64,000 nt of DNA from positions 19,555,434 to 19,619,433 of the forward strand of contig OY987227.1 in the NCBI GenBank assembly GCA_963920705.1. The letters are read 5' to 3'. Positions 1 through 15,583 of this stretch are shown here, piece after piece (the first letter of the stretch is position 1; the number at the start of each line of letters is the position of its first letter). Under the pieces are notes generated by a model that saw nothing but the letters and a program-made list of their open reading frames with translations, did not search any database and was not told the DNA's origin. This DNA comes from Odiellus spinosus. Taxonomy: Eukaryota; Arthropoda; Arachnida; Opiliones; Phalangiidae. Position numbers and translations under genes: made by a program.

Positions 1-560
1 CAGGCAATACTTGCAGGACTGAGGGCGAGCTATTGACGATGAGCGAGCCAAACGGAAGGAGAGAGTGCATACTGATATACGAAGGTTAAGAGGGGAGTCT
101 CCTTATGACGATAGAAGAGGAGAGCCAGGGAATGGCCTCCCAGCCACCATCTGGCTAATAATTGATTGGACCCTTGTCTGATTAGCTCGGGTTTTTTCCT
201 TTTTTTATATATTCCATCATGCTGCCTATCTTCACCGGCCTTTTCCTCTTCTTTTCCTTACGCTCTTAAAGGGGAACCTAGCGTTCTTCGATTCCGAAGG
301 ATTTGATGGGAAAACGCCGAAGAGTTTGTTTAGCGAGGGAAGTGCATCTTAACTTCCACGTCAGACACAAACCGATAGCTCGAATTGGGTCAGTTTTCAT
401 TTCAACATACATATACATTATATATAGATTATCTTAAAGGTAGTATAAAGCTCTGACCTAAGGTTAACGATAAAACATGATATTGCAGCCACTATACCTA
501 ACTAAAGTAGTCAAAAATCTGAGTAAATTGCGTTACGAAACAAGACGTCGCGCTTTTCGT
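1..560. other. Intergenic, nothing identified
   Basis: AT-rich sequence with stops in all frames. I see no exon-like segment, RNA gene or repeat. It ends where a TTAA-flanked foldback element begins. Confidence 0.5.
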
Positions 561-564
561 TTAA

Positions 565-1266
565 AGGGAGAATGCAACCTAACAACAAATGATTTTTAAT
601 AGATTCCTTATAGTTTAAATAGGTCTAATCCACAAATAAAAAATTACAAACAAATATTAAACTAGAAAAAAAATTAAAACTTTAATTTATGGCGATCTTA
701 AACTCTCCATATAAGGACCATCAGCCAATGTCATCGGTCGATAATCCTTATATGGGGAGTTCAGGATCGCCATGAATTCAGCTAAGCCTATTTCCCGGGT
801 AAGTTTTAAATTTATTTCTAGTTTAATATTTGTTTGTAAATTTATTTACTGGTGGATTATGCCAGAAGCCGATGAAACCCTCCTTTGAAGTCTACTACTC
901 CAATGTTCCATATAGCGCTCCTCTCTGTATGGGTAAAATTCCCAATTTTACGAATTAGAAGGGGTCCTACTTCATCCCCCCTGTCTACGGAAAATTGGAA
1001 ATTCTCTCTCTCCACAAACGACGACGTTTTTTGGACGAACTCCAAGGCTGCTAGAGATATTCGCTCGACGAGCTCTCGCTCCGAAAACATCTAGCGTTAG
1101 GAGGCGTACGAATCGCCCCTTTTCAGAATAACCCATACAGAGAGGGGTAGACAAGACCCGGGAGTAATAGACTTCAAAGGAGGGTTTCATCGGCTTCTGA
1201 TTATGCCTATTTAAACGATAAGGAATCGATAAAAAAAGTCATTTGTTGTTAGCTTGCATTCTCCCT
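565..1266. mobile_element. TTAA-flanked foldback element (piggyBac-type MITE), copy 1
   Basis: The element starts AGGGAGAATGCAA and ends with its reverse complement. It is bounded on both sides by TTAA (561-564 and 1267-1270). The terminal inverted repeat extends about 60 bp with few mismatches. Two further inverted repeats are nested inside: arms near 690-715 and 745-775, and arms near 860-940 and 1120-1204. No transposase ORF is present, and the short ORFs inside are products of the palindrome. TTAA duplication is the known signature of piggyBac transposition, so this is probably a non-autonomous derivative. Confidence 0.8.
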
Positions 1267-1270
1267 TTAA

Positions 1271-4200
1271 AGGGATACTAGACCCTGGAAACAATTTTTA
1301 ATCTATATACAATCTAATGCGTAAAAACATTATAGAAACCAGTAGAAATAGAGTAATATGAAAATTGGTTTTTATACCATATTTCATTGGCATCAGCATT
1401 TTTCCAGTCTAAAATTTCTTCGAGGCGGATTTAGACTTAACGACTTCGATAATTAACAATAATTACACTGAAACGTTTGGCGAGTTTTGATTCGGCTATT
1501 ACGCATATTTTAGCAGTCCAAATTAATTAAAAATAACTTGTTATCAGAGAGTAGTATATCTTTAAAGCTCCTCTCAAAAAGTACAAACAAAATAAATAAG
1601 ATTTTGATTCAAACTGAAGGGCTTATCAAGTAATCTTTTGCCTCGAATATTTCCGATTTTACTAAAGAGCCCAATATTTGCAATACTTGCAAAAAAACAT
1701 TTAGAAAATCACCCCGATAAAACCCTATGTAAGATTTGAAGCGAAGACAAACATCTCTAAAAGATAAACAAAGCCTTACAATATTCCAACAACTTGTGTA
1801 ATGTGGCCGGAAACTAAAATAACCCCCATTCTCGCAATCCCCCTATTAAAACCTACGCTCGTTCGCAATAGGAATAAGCGAAAACTTTTTCTCCAAGAGA
1901 AAGAGAGACCTTCAAGGCTCTAACTCTTAAAATCCGACGATGACAAAATGTTCCAGAGAAAGAGAGAGAAACGAAAAGGAAGGAATTGTTGGAACCTCTT
2001 TCCATCCCTCGCGCCTTAAAATCGGACTTCTCTGCGGGGCGTTTCTCCGTTTCCATGACAACAGGGTGGTTGGTTCTCTCTTTTCCTTATCCTACCCCAG
2101 TTTCTCGTCTCAACCAATGAGGAAACAGGGACAAAAGCCTTCCTAAATTTCATCCCACGCCTTTTAAAACGACGTCCAACGACGTCTTATAAGTTAAAGT
2201 TAACCTTCCCATTTCCAATCCCCCATTTTCCCATTTTAGTTCGGAAAAGGGCCACAGCGAGAGAACGTAAGAGCTAGATTCGGAGCAAATTTTTCAAGTC
2301 CTTCATTTTATTCCCAGTTTTTCTTTTTTATTATTTTATTTCTCCTAACCGGAAGAGAAGACCATTATCATTTCCGCCCCCTTTTCTATTGAGAAACAGA
2401 ATTTTGCCCTCCCCTTTATAGCGCGTAGCGGCGCTTCGGACGTTTCAAGACGCCAAGCTCGAAAATTGGACAGAGGCGATTTCAAAGCGAATAAGATGCT
2501 GTTAGGTCGAGAATCCATCTCTCCGGATCTATCGACGGAGACGCGTTGGCAGAGCCGATAGTGTTATGATACGCCATACCACTTGTCCCTCGCCCCCCGC
2601 GTATCTCCCTTTTCCCCCAAAGCCGTGACCCTTTAACCTTTAACCCCGCTTCAAATTCTATATACATATATATTTCTCATTTCACAGTCCTTATATGTAT
2701 ATATATTCAGTTAGTGCCTTCCCCCTTTAGAAAGTCCCCCCGCCCACTTTAGGGTACCGGTACGCATCGCGAACCCCCCTCCCTTTTCTAGATTTCTATT
2801 CCTTTCCCGCCACATAACTAATTCAGCAAAGCATACCCACCCATTTTCTTGAAATTTTCGCCCCCCAAACTAACACGGCGCGAGGTTGCAATTGGTACAA
2901 GTACTTGTACTTGTATCTTATACATATCTGGCAAAACAACAACCAAAACGAATAGAAGAAGGAATCCAAAAAAAAAAAAAAAAGTATTACGAGTATACGA
3001 ACTGTAGAGGGGGATACCGGCAAGTCGTACCCCCGCTTCCCCTCACCTCCACCATCATCTTCAACTCCTCGTATCCTATACACGGTTCCCGCATCTTTCG
3101 CTCCGTCTCTTCAGGCCTCCTTCATTCCGATATTACGCGGGAATCAAACGTTGCGGGACGGTGGCGAGCTAGGGTTCTCTACTCTTATAAGAGACCAACC
3201 ACAATCCGGGAGAGGCCCGAATCTCTGTACGTGTTTCGGATACCAAAACGGAAGGAATCATTTTGGGCTTAGCACACCGAGAACGGGTATCGTTCGGTCA
3301 TTGGTCGCGCGGGCTAAGACCTTAATCGCGCCGGTCATCTTTAAACTACAAGTTTCAAGTAAAAGCTTAACATTCCTAGTATCACCACCAAGATATTAAA
3401 TTTTAAATCCGTACGAAAAATGGCGATGGAGAAGATTCTATAATAAAGGATTTGAACTTTCCGGAGTGTTGGAACTAATCCATCGAAGCCTTTTGGACTC
3501 GTTTTTTTTATCACTCGAGGAACGTGTAGACGACCAGAGGAGAGACAGTTAAAGGAGGCGATTTTTCTTCCTGCCACATCATCTGTCTTATCACGTGACC
3601 TTTGACCTCCTTTTCAATGAATTAAAGAGAACCCGCAGAGCCACGAAGGACAAAAGGGGGACATTTCTATACTCGAGTGTCACTTTGTAGGATTCATCTT
3701 CTTAACGCTCCTTTATCGGTCGTATATAACACTTGGGTGGAAAAATATCCCAACGACAAATGGGAATTGAACAGGTCAAGCTGGACTTATTGAAAAAGTA
3801 AGAATAAACTCTGAAATATCTTACGCTTATTTTTTTTTAGAATTTAGAATGTTTTTATATTATTTATCATTTGTACGCGTTTGCAGGGAGTCGTTTGTAG
3901 CATATATATTTTCTTTAAATAAATGTCAGAGTTAAATTTCGATTTATCTTCAAGGTATTATAAGATAGGTTAAAGCAACTTCGAATTAATAGAGGTTTGT
4001 CGTTATTCTATCAGTCAAGTATCCTCTCCCTGGGAGGGCTGGATTTATGGATGTTAGTAAATTTATAACTAAATCCGCCCACAAAAATACAGGGTTTTTG
4101 AGGTGGAAAAACCTTTAGTAACTTGTAAAAATTAAAAATATAAACAGATGACGTTAAATTTGTATTGGTAAAAGCAAATATTCAAAAATGGTTTAAGTTG

Positions 4201-4670
4201 CCCGACATCGGCAAGATCTCGCAGTTCAAATCTCAATTATAAAATCCCACGTATTAAAATATTCCTATCTGTATACATGTTTAAGATTTGTCTTACTAGC
4301 TTCATGCGCGGATTAACTGTTAATGTTTGAAACAAATTGAAACGATTTATTCTAGGAGACATTTATATTAAAAAACATATACTTCTCTGGTAAATCGGTT
4401 CAGTTCTTTTCTTCAAACATTAATAACTGTATGCATGTGTTCAAAGAGACAGAGAGTAGCTAATACAATTTACCAATTTAAAGTGTATTTTAAAAGAGTG
4501 CCCTTCGATGATCTAGATAATTGTTAGATACAAAGTATATACGTATATAGTTTTGTTAGTTTCAAGACACGTAAATTAATAACGAGACGTGACGACTTGT
4601 TTTCGTGGCTGAAGTTAAGTTGTTAATTAAATTAGGGCTAAGTTACAAGTTGCAAAGAGTTTCACTTCAT
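1271..4670. other. Intergenic, no gene identified
   Basis: No convincing coding exon on either strand. The part around 2200-3350 is pyrimidine-rich and slightly more GC-rich, with A-runs (about 2970-2983). One notable regulatory-looking site lies at 3592-3608 and is listed separately. Sequence just right of 1270 again reads TTAAAGGGATAC, which could be the end of a second decayed element. Confidence 0.4.
3592..3608. promoter_or_regulatory. E-box overlapping a perfect DR1 nuclear-receptor site
   Basis: CACGTG (3592-3597) overlaps TGACCTTTGACCT (3596-3608), the exact reverse complement of the consensus direct repeat AGGTCA-n1-AGGTCA. DR1 is bound by HNF4/RXR-type (in insects HNF4, USP, SVP) nuclear receptors. 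No gene start is visible close by, so a regulatory role is inference. Confidence 0.35.
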
Positions 4671-4677
4671 GATGACG

Positions 4678-5085
4678 TCTGGCAATCCCTTTATTATCCC
4701 TACTCCATTATTTTTCGTCTGGCTCTCCTTTTATTATCACTACTCCATGATTTTGTCTGGCTCTCCATTTATTATCAATACTACATGATTTTACGTCTGG
4801 CAATCCCTTTATTATCCCTACTCCATGATTTCAAGTCTGGCTCTCCCTTTACTATCGCTACTCCATGATTTTACGTCTGGCTCTCCCTTTACTATCGCTA
4901 CTCCATGATTTTACGTCTGGCTCTCCTTTTATTATCACTACTCCATGATTTAATGTTTGGCTCTCCCTTTATTATCACTACTCCATGATTTAATGTTTGG
5001 CTCTCCCTTTATTATCAATACTCCATGATTTTACGTCTGGCTCTCCCTTTACTTTCCCTTCAAAATGATTTTACGCCCGTCTCTC
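4678..5085. repeat. 40-bp tandem repeat, about 10 copies
   Basis: Units of about 40 bp share the order CTGGCTCTCCC, TTTATTATCAC, TACTCCATGATTTTACGT. Single-base variants and one 38-bp unit occur. The array decays at its right end (5041-5085). A short ORF crosses it only because the unit is nearly a multiple of three, and it is not coding. Confidence 0.9.
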
Positions 5086-6584
5086 CCAGAGGTAGGCCCT
5101 TGCCTATGACATAGGCGGCAAAAAATGTTTTCGTGTAAAAGGGAAAAAAATTTCAAAGAAAAGCTTACGTTTAAGCATTTAACAAACATTTATCAAACAA
5201 TAGATATAGGTTGAAAACTCTTTAAAGCTACCTTCTTTAGCGCTTTGGTTATGTGAAAGAATTAGTTCTGACAAATTAATCTTTTCGTTCCTTCTCAATA
5301 TACGCTTTAGCCTCTAGCCTATCCTCCCTCCATAGTTCTCCAAAACTAAAACTCCTTTCGACAAATCTCTGATCATCCGGGGTCAAGTGAAAAGTAGGGC
5401 ATTTTATATAGAAAAATAATAGCAACAATACATTGTAATTCTTCTCCCATATAAAGTCCTTCCCTCACACGTATAAAAGTAACGAATACAAAAGGACAAA
5501 GGGGCCAAATCCCCCAAAAGGTTCTGCCGCGCTTCTCTCCTCTTTCTGAGATGGAAGCGATGGCGATAAATTAGCCTTTAAAGAGGAGAACGAACAGTTT
5601 CACGCTCGAGCTTAACCGTTCGTGACGTAAGAGCCGACCCCCGGTCGGAGTAGAGATAACCTTATCTTCAACCTAACATACGGTCGAAATCTCTCCGTTT
5701 TCAGAATGGCATAAACGCGACCCAAAATTTTAAAAAGAGATTTTAAAAACAAGACTTTAAAGTCCAAAATGATGATCGCCTTTTCCAAATGAGTTTCTAA
5801 ATAATCAAAGTGGTTTTAAAATGTATATAAAAATAAATAAAAGGAAAGCTTTTAAAGGGTTAAAATCCAAGATATCAGCGAGAGGCCTGTAGAGTATTTT
5901 GCAAAACTAAATCAAACTGAGGCGTATTAATACACGATGTTAAACCTTTTAGAGATAAAAATAGACCAGAAGAACTTCTCTTAAACTCCTAGTATAGCTT
6001 AGAATCGTTTCGGATTCGCTTCAGAAACTCCAAAAGGCTAAGAGAACAAGGCTTTCTTAATGAGAGGTTTGCAATAAGACTGAGGGGAAGGGTAGATAGT
6101 CCGTTCATTGATTTTGAGGCAATGAATAATGGAAGCTTGGGAAAAGGAGGTAGTCGTAATGACGTCATTTCCAACTTGTTTATATCCCACCTTTCTCTTT
6201 AAAGCCTCTAAGCCAACGAGCGGACTACGATAAAAGGAGTCAGAATTTTCGCCAAATATAATTCAGGTTACATAATACCTATACGATTTATTTTCATTCC
6301 TATAGAGAGAGCTTACATTAGTATTCATACTAAAATCTAAGTTCAATATTAGTTGGTTGACTAGATAAAACTGTTGCGGATGAATAGAAAACTTTAAACC
6401 TCATAGAAGTAAAAGTAGTCGTTGCAAATTCCTCCTGAAGGTTGAATTTTCGTATTCAGGAAGAATTTACACGCACTACTTTCTTCTCTATAAGGTTTAA
6501 TATTTGGTACGAATCCGCCTAGAGTTTTTCCATTAATTATGAAAACTCATTTTTCATAGCATATATAATTGTCTATTTCGTCTT

Positions 6585-6680
6585 GGTTTGGCAACACTCG
6601 CAAAGCTATACGCTCCATTTATCTCTAAGTAAACAATTCTAGGAAATAACGGGAAGTCTAGCTTTGCAAGTGTTGGTATT
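6585..6680. repeat. Small foldback repeat, related to one at about 15165
   Basis: CAACACTCGCAAAGCT on the left pairs with AGCTTTGCAAGTGTTG on the right, with one mismatch. A related sequence (CAGCACGCGCAAAGCTACG) recurs at about 15167, so this is a dispersed short element. Confidence 0.5.
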
Positions 6681-8807
6681 TGGAGGTTGAATAGACTATA
6701 GTTAGGGGAAGGAATGGCACAAATGGATTTACAGCACGTACAAAGCGAGTCTTTCCTTTGACTAAATTAATTGGTATCTTATCGGGTAGTATAGGCTAGC
6801 CTTACAGCTTTTAACCTGGTGGAAAACTGACCCGTTTTGACACCCTATAGAGATCTGAACTGTATTCGGCCTCGCTCAGTGGATAGACTTAAACGGGGGA
6901 TGAGAAAATTTATTAGGTAAGGGGGAAAACAACTACGTTCAAGCTATCGGAACCATCTACAAATGGCGGGAAATAGGATGAAGGGAAGGGGGGGGGCTGA
7001 AAATGGGGATTTGCATGACTTGTATACGTGGTTCTATGTAGAAGATGGAGAATATCGACCTGATCCTTTCTCGATTAATTGGACATTCATTTCGGCCCAA
7101 GTCTCATTGCCCATAACCAACCCCCTCCCCTTAGTTCAGTCGCTTCTCCGTCTTAAAATAATTGTCACTGCTTGAAACGAGCTCGGATATAAAGTTACGT
7201 AAACCCGCTTCGAGATGATGTATACCCAAAATCATCGGCTTATAAAATTTAAATTAATTGCTTTAACCGTTTGAAATTTTATATATTGTTATTTATAATT
7301 AACTGTAATATATAGAAGTTTACTATTTACCGCTTGAGATAATTATTATCTGCGTGTAATGGATTAATTTGCCATATCATTCTACGCGCCAAAATTCCAT
7401 GGAATGAATAGCAATTACCACTTGGTTTAAATTAGGAAGTCCCTTTTAAAAGGTAATATTTCATTCAGAAACTTGTTTAAATGTCGTGTCATTTTGGCGC
7501 AAAAAAATACGCTCTAATTGGTCGAAAGTTCTTACACAAGGACAGAAAACACGCACAAAAGAAAAGATATCTAATGAAGTCAACAATTAAGAGATGTTAT
7601 TATATTTGTTGAAATGCGTTTTCTAGTGAATTATGCCAAATATTATAATCGGGAATAGTTATAAAAAACACTTTGTGTCTTTTGTCAAACAGCAAAAGCG
7701 CCCCACTTTAAGCTTGGTTTGAAAGGTTTTACTCGCGTGATTGCAAGGAGGCAGGTCATCGGAGAGATTAGAAACTCTCTATAGTCAAGTTAAATATTTA
7801 GTATTTAAAGTAATATTTGTTTGTAGTTTTTTTCTAATGAATTTGACCTATTTTATTATCGAAGTGGAATCTAAATGTTGTCAGGCTTCAATCTCCCTTT
7901 AACGAATAGATAAAATACTAGTTTGTGATCGGTTAAAAGATTAATAAGCATCTATTTATATTAACAAAATATGACACGAAACTAATTGTTTATAATTAAT
8001 ATAGATGGTACTTAATTTTCCGTTTAAATTACCCTTTAATTATTAAATTTCTAATAAAGAGTACTAATTTCAAAGTGCGCGAGAAAATAAAACATTGTAT
8101 GATCTAGGGATCTTACATAAAAAAAGCTTACTTTAAAGGGTGAGATGTACTAATGCATTTTCTAAGAATCGCCTGTAAAAGTGTTTTACTTACAGCGCAT
8201 TGCTGTTCAGGGAAAAGATAATAAACCATGTAAGGGCATTCTATTCACCTTTAAAAGTTTAAAAATCAGTGTTTTTGATTTGTGGACTATCTCTAACCAT
8301 TTCAAACCAAATGATCGAAAATTGACTCTGATATACGTCTGACCAACGGAAATGTCGAATTAATTAGCATCATTAGAAACAATTTTATTCACGAGGAAAA
8401 TATTAGTCATTTTGGTTTAAGCAATTATTTTTTTAATTGTGAAAAATAATAAAACCTAGTAAGTTATTAAACCGCATTATTAGACTTCGTCTAGAGTGGG
8501 TATAACAGTTATATTTAGATATAAAGTTAATTTGGATAAAGATTGCTCTTTCGAAAAAACAGGGCAAATTTCCCATTGGAGTCACAAATATATCATTGTT
8601 CAATTTTCCTTGCTCCGATGTTTCATTGAAACTCGCGATGAGTTTGAAACTTCCTCCAAAGTGTTTTAGACTTCTGGTTGTATTTTTATAGTATCCAAAA
8701 CTTAATACAAAGCTACGCTGATTACAACACCAAGTGTTAAACCTTATTTGCTTTTCTTTTGAAGAAGAATAAATAATAAGTTTAATATATAGGAATAGAG
8801 TCCACAG

Positions 8808-8844
<37 letters not shown>
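8808..8844 (+). repeat. Homopolymer A37
   Basis: An uninterrupted run of 37 A. It could be the tail of a degraded retroposon or simple slippage. I see no recognisable retroposon body to its left. Confidence 0.9.
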
Positions 8845-8847
<3 letters not shown>

Positions 8848-10415
8848 CGATATAATTTGAAGGTTTAAATTTTGCAAGCGGAAGTAGAAACAACAGTGAT
8901 TTAATATGCAAGAATATTAGGGTTTATTTTACCATTTGGGTTAACCAAAAACACGCCTAAACCCATAAAAACTCCATTAGATAAATCAATGTATACTTAT
9001 GAATGAAAAATATCGTCATAAAGAGTGTATTCTACTTGAATATCGAGTCTATTAAAATCAAGAGTAATAAAACAAGGCAACCGAGTTCAAGGTATAAAAC
9101 AAAATGAACCAAATTATTATAGTATAACGAATGCGTATATAGAACTTTTATCACACTTAAATAAAAAGGAGGAAACGGGAGGTGCTATAAACGAAATAGT
9201 TTCTAAATCCATTAAAAAAAAAGGCGCGAGGAAACCTGTTTAATAATGAAGGGCGATACGAGATTAAAACTGACGCCGCGGAAATAGAGAGTACAGAAAA
9301 ATAGGAGGTGAAATAAGGGAAAAGGGGGAAAACGCCTGTTATCAATAAGTTAAGAGTGCTGTTGCAGAGAAAAAATAAAAACCCCGTGGAGCGGATATAT
9401 TCATCTGCTGGTCGCTAAGAGGATATATATATTATACGAATAAGCTCTCTGTTTTACTAAAGCGGCGTTTACATATTCCCAAATGGTAAATAAAAATAAA
9501 ATTTAATTATACATGTTTTTAAATTAGTTCGGTAATTTTTAATTTTATCATAAGTAAATTATAATATCTAAGTAGCAAAATTTGTAGGGATTCTACAGGG
9601 GCCGTGCATGTCAGGTTCGGTACAAACTCAGTCAATACTCGTGTATCAAATAAGCTCGATATTAAACTGTAACGGTGCACTAACGTTCAGAACAAGCTTA
9701 GAGATGTAAGTCCATTTTACAAGTCAAAAATCAGTTTATTAATTGAATGAACCGGTTTATTAATTTAAAAACTGAGGGTCACAGGCCCAAGGGAATAAGG
9801 GGGACTACTAATCGGACCAGTTAAACTATTGAAGACACCAGGGTCCCTGGTCCGGAGGACTAGTTAAAAAAAAAAAAGTATACACCCCTTCTAAATAAAC
9901 CAGAATTTCGAAAAATTATCTTGCTTATCACCAAGAGTAAATGAAAATGCTTTCTATGAGAAGGTCTCAGCCACTTGCACAAACCGGCCTCCGTGACATT
10001 TCGGCTTCGTGGTCAGGCGGTGGGGAAATCATTTTTGGCGCGCTAATATCAGAGACCTTTTGGGTGAAATCGGAAACTAGCGATCGCAACTCGAGCTTGG
10101 TATTGGCAGGGCAACAGAAAATGCCATGTTCTCTCTCTAAAAGAGGAGGAAGACACAAATTTTAAATTTTGGGGATATTTCTCCCATCCAGCCCCACACG
10201 CCACGTTGATCTGTCACGGATGCGGGTCAGTATACTAAGCAATACCTACTGATTTTCCTGGGAAGGGATTTCAGATACTCTTGTTATCACGAGATTTAGA
10301 ACTCCATTGCATGATGGGCTCGAAGAGGACTTTACCGAAAGGTACTTTTCGATAAAGGCTCTTCGCTCTTATCCAACAACTATAAAAGCATTTGTTTAGA
10401 TGTTACTTGAGAGTA

Positions 10416-10442
10416 AAGAGCGCTTTATTGTAAAGCGCTCTT
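10416..10442. repeat. Perfect 12-bp hairpin, 3-nt loop
   Basis: AAGAGCGCTTTA, loop TTG, then TAAAGCGCTCTT. It is a short perfect inverted repeat of unknown function in intergenic sequence. Confidence 0.7.
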
Positions 10443-12482
10443 ATCTTGGAACCTCCATGTAATGGAGTTCTTTGATTTCGATATGGAAACGCGTAAAGAG
10501 ACGACCTCGACCCGTAGAGTTTTTCAATTATTAAAAATCTGTCGTTCGATGACAAGAATGTTTTTTCCCACCTATATAGCCCTCTTTTTCTTTTGAAAGG
10601 AATATTCCCAAGCCGCAATGAAAAGCCAAAATATTAAAAGAGCGCGGTGCGTGGTGGTAAAAAGTTGACGACACGACAAACTGGTGTCTATTTTGTCACG
10701 AGCGGGTGACGGAAACGAAAGGGAGGGGAATTTAGAACTGCTAAGGGACGTTCGTCAGCCTGCCTTTCAGTTATCTGACGCTTAAAAGGTAGGCTTCCCT
10801 CTTAACTCCCATACAAAAAGGCCGTATCTTGATGTATAAACGATTTGGCGTGGGGCTTATTTTATCATTCGGATTAAACTCGCTACACATCGATGGTACT
10901 ATTGAATTATTTTATCTTTGATTGTATTTTGGAACTATTATCGATACCGATACAAAGATTTTTGTTATAGGACCAAAAATGATAATGAGATTATAAACCA
11001 AAACTTAAAATTGTTTGCTAAAGCGCGTGACGTCTTGTTTCCTAACGTGACTTGCTCCAATTTTAGAGAACATTTCATGGATGTTCACTTTGGGTCAAAG
11101 TAGAATTATGAATATTTATTTTTCTTTTATTTTAATTTAAACAAATAATTTTTAAAGCAGGAAGTGAACCCGTAACATAGTCGGTCCACAAGCAGATTGT
11201 AAAAGTTTAGGGCACTGGAGAATAATCGGTCTAAGATCCTAAATCCTATCAAAAATCTTTGTTGATAGCCTCTTTTGGAATTGAGGTCCAATTGAAAGAG
11301 TGAGGTGGGTAGAGCGAGGAAGGTACATCAAAGTAAAACGACGGTGGAGAAGGAAGGTATCTCTTCCATCAGTTTCTCTATCATCGTCGAAGTTTCCGAG
11401 TCTATTTAATAGCTGGTAGCGAGCAACGCCTATACCCGGGCCCGCCGTTTTCCCCGGGTTTGCTAGCTAGAGCTTTTCTTGCATAATTTATTTTCTCCTG
11501 GCGCACGCTTTTCCATTTCTCCGTTTTCCCGATTCCCCTTCTCCCCCCCCCCTCACTCTGGCTCAACCTTGGCTCTCCTTTCCTAGTCCGACTATACTTC
11601 GAGCCACGATATACGGCGCTCTAGGTCTAGGCTCCCTCGTAACTTCGTTAGATATCGTATTTAATAAAATCGCCAATGATTTAATTTTGGGAGAACTCTA
11701 GAGGTAAGCGGAGGGAAAGCGCTCGCTCGCGCAAAAACCGTGTGATTAAAAGAGGCAAGAATTGAAGAATAGATTTTTAGCGGTTGCAAACCACGGCGTC
11801 AACATTTCGAGAAAAAGCGAGCGAGAGAGGAAAAGGGGGTGGGGGAGAGTGAGAGAAACATTCTTGAATTATAAATTATGTGTAAATTTTCACGCACTTG
11901 GGAAAAACACGACTTTCGCTCAATATATTTTACTAAACGCGCGTGTCTGGTAAAACGGTCAATACCCGGTGTCACGTTGGGTACAGAAAAGTGGCTAAAC
12001 AATAGATCGTTTAAAAGGACTAAAAGCGATTTGGAATACTAGTATAATGCGTCTTCAGCGTCCTAAAAGGTAAGACTTGAAGTAATGCGCGCCACGTGCA
12101 TGAATGTAATTTGTTCGCGACAAACCTACGCAACATTTATTTATTTCGATCGATATTTAATCTGAGGGAGTTTATGAAGGGATAATTTTTAAGTTTATGG
12201 TTTGTGATATTTTGCCAACTCCCCTTGAATATATTTTGTGATTTTGGACGAGATTTCGGTATTATATATGGGAGAAAGAGTCCTATTTCGCGAAGTTAGC
12301 AAAAGATACCGATAATAAAATAATTATTTTGGTTAATTATAGTACTACATCACACCCAAAACTAAACATAAACAATATGTTATTATTTTTAAAATCTCTA
12401 AATTAATTTAATAATTAAGAACCACGAGAAAACCGCGCCACTAAGACCGTATTATTGTTTAATTTTCAGATGACCTTAGAAG

Positions 12483-14288
<1,806 letters not shown>

Positions 14289-15580
14289 CGACATGGTACG
14301 GGTTTATTTTAAATCAAAGGAGTATTAATGAACAAATTACTGTTAAGGCGATATAGGAGATTGGAATAATGCCATATCTAAACCTAAATTACAGAATACG
14401 CGTCAATACAATCAATCAATCATTAACAGAATATCTTCCAAAACAATTATACAGAATTCTTATATTTTAGACTATATCTATTTACAGGAAAAAAAAATAT
14501 ATAAATATTTCCCTTTTATGGTAAGCTCTTTTTGGGAGGAATGTGTTTTTAATTCGCTTTATTCCTCAAACGATTTATAGGCATAGTTTGGGATACTGGA
14601 ATTAACTGTCTTCAGAATATTATTAGAGTAATAAATAATGAAGAGTTAATTAATTAAGGTCGAGAGAAAAATTAATTTTATTAAAAACTGATTCTTATGG
14701 AACTATTTGATTCTTTCTTCATACTAACACGAGTATCTTCTACAATTAAACTAATACTTCAAAGCCGATTACTAGTCTAGTTGGCAGCACGCCCAAAATT
14801 AAGATACTCGTTATTTGTTGACTTAAGAAGAGCCCTAGCTTTAAGGGTAATCGTAACTGGACGTGGAATTGAGTGTATTGTAGTTTCAAGAAACTTGATT
14901 CAGAATTTATAACCAACTCTATAGCAGAATACGATATAGATCCAAGTGATCAACTTTCAAATGATCGACAATACGTTAGGTTAGTTTTTAACTCAATTCA
15001 TTTCCGTTGATCAAAGACGTTCACTTAAATCCAAATAGCAGTATACCACCATGGAGTAAACACTTCTGTAGATTTTTTTTAATATTTACTATGTTAAACT
15101 TTACGATAAGCAAGGTTGCGAAGCGCCAAATTTAATACAAACTATTTTATTCCACCTTGATTTGTCAGCACGCGCAAAGCTACGCTATACCTTTATCTCG
15201 AAACAAACAGATAAATGAGGTGAAGGGTAGTTTAGCTCTGTTAGTGCAGCCAATTCAAGATAGAATAGAGTTTAGTTTGGTCATGTGTACTAGAGGTGGG
15301 CGAGTTTGGTTTGGTTCTGACGAGGGGTTGATCACTACAAGTAGTCGTTATACAATCCTGTAAGGAGTTAACCACTTCGCCGTAAAATCTGTACACCGTC
15401 ACCGAGAAAGCAATAACGAAATTGATTACAGCTTTTGGTATTGCTAAATAGGTACTCAGTCATGTAATCACTTTAGTGCAGTCAAAGCTATAGGCTTGTA
15501 CACCTATTACATGGAGTGATCATCCCCTTGTATATTGATCATACATAAGTCGACCACAGACCCAATTTTCACTAATTTAT
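14289..15580. other. Intergenic 3' of HS3ST, nothing coding
   Basis: AT-rich, with probable 3' UTR of HS3ST at the start. From about 15160 to 15560 there are short inverted repeats (for example GAGGGGTTGATCACT near 15312 against AGTGATCATCCCCTT near 15511), suggesting a decayed foldback element. No protein-like exon was found. Confidence 0.4.
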
Positions 15581-15583
15581 TAA

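Larger units (their letters stand above)
5090..11300. other. Gene-poor intergenic region
   Basis: No supported gene. It contains a small foldback near 6585-6680, a homopolymer A37 at 8808-8844, a single right-hand TTAA-element end near 7887-7902, and short hairpins around 10310-10360 and 10416-10442. Short ORFs (for example 9941-10165, open on both strands) lack recognisable protein sequence. Confidence 0.45.

Noticed and set aside
857..1190. Overlapping short ORFs on both strands
   Set aside because: They lie in the inverted arms of the 565-1266 foldback element, so the plus and minus frames mirror each other.
4605..4868. 87-codon ORF
   Set aside because: It runs through the 40-bp satellite and has repetitive, hydrophobic low-complexity translation.
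9941..10165. ORFs open on both strands
   Set aside because: No family resemblance, no splice partner, and both strands open by composition.
15157..15363. 68-codon ORF
   Set aside because: It begins in a dispersed foldback sequence also present near 6590. No protein signal.
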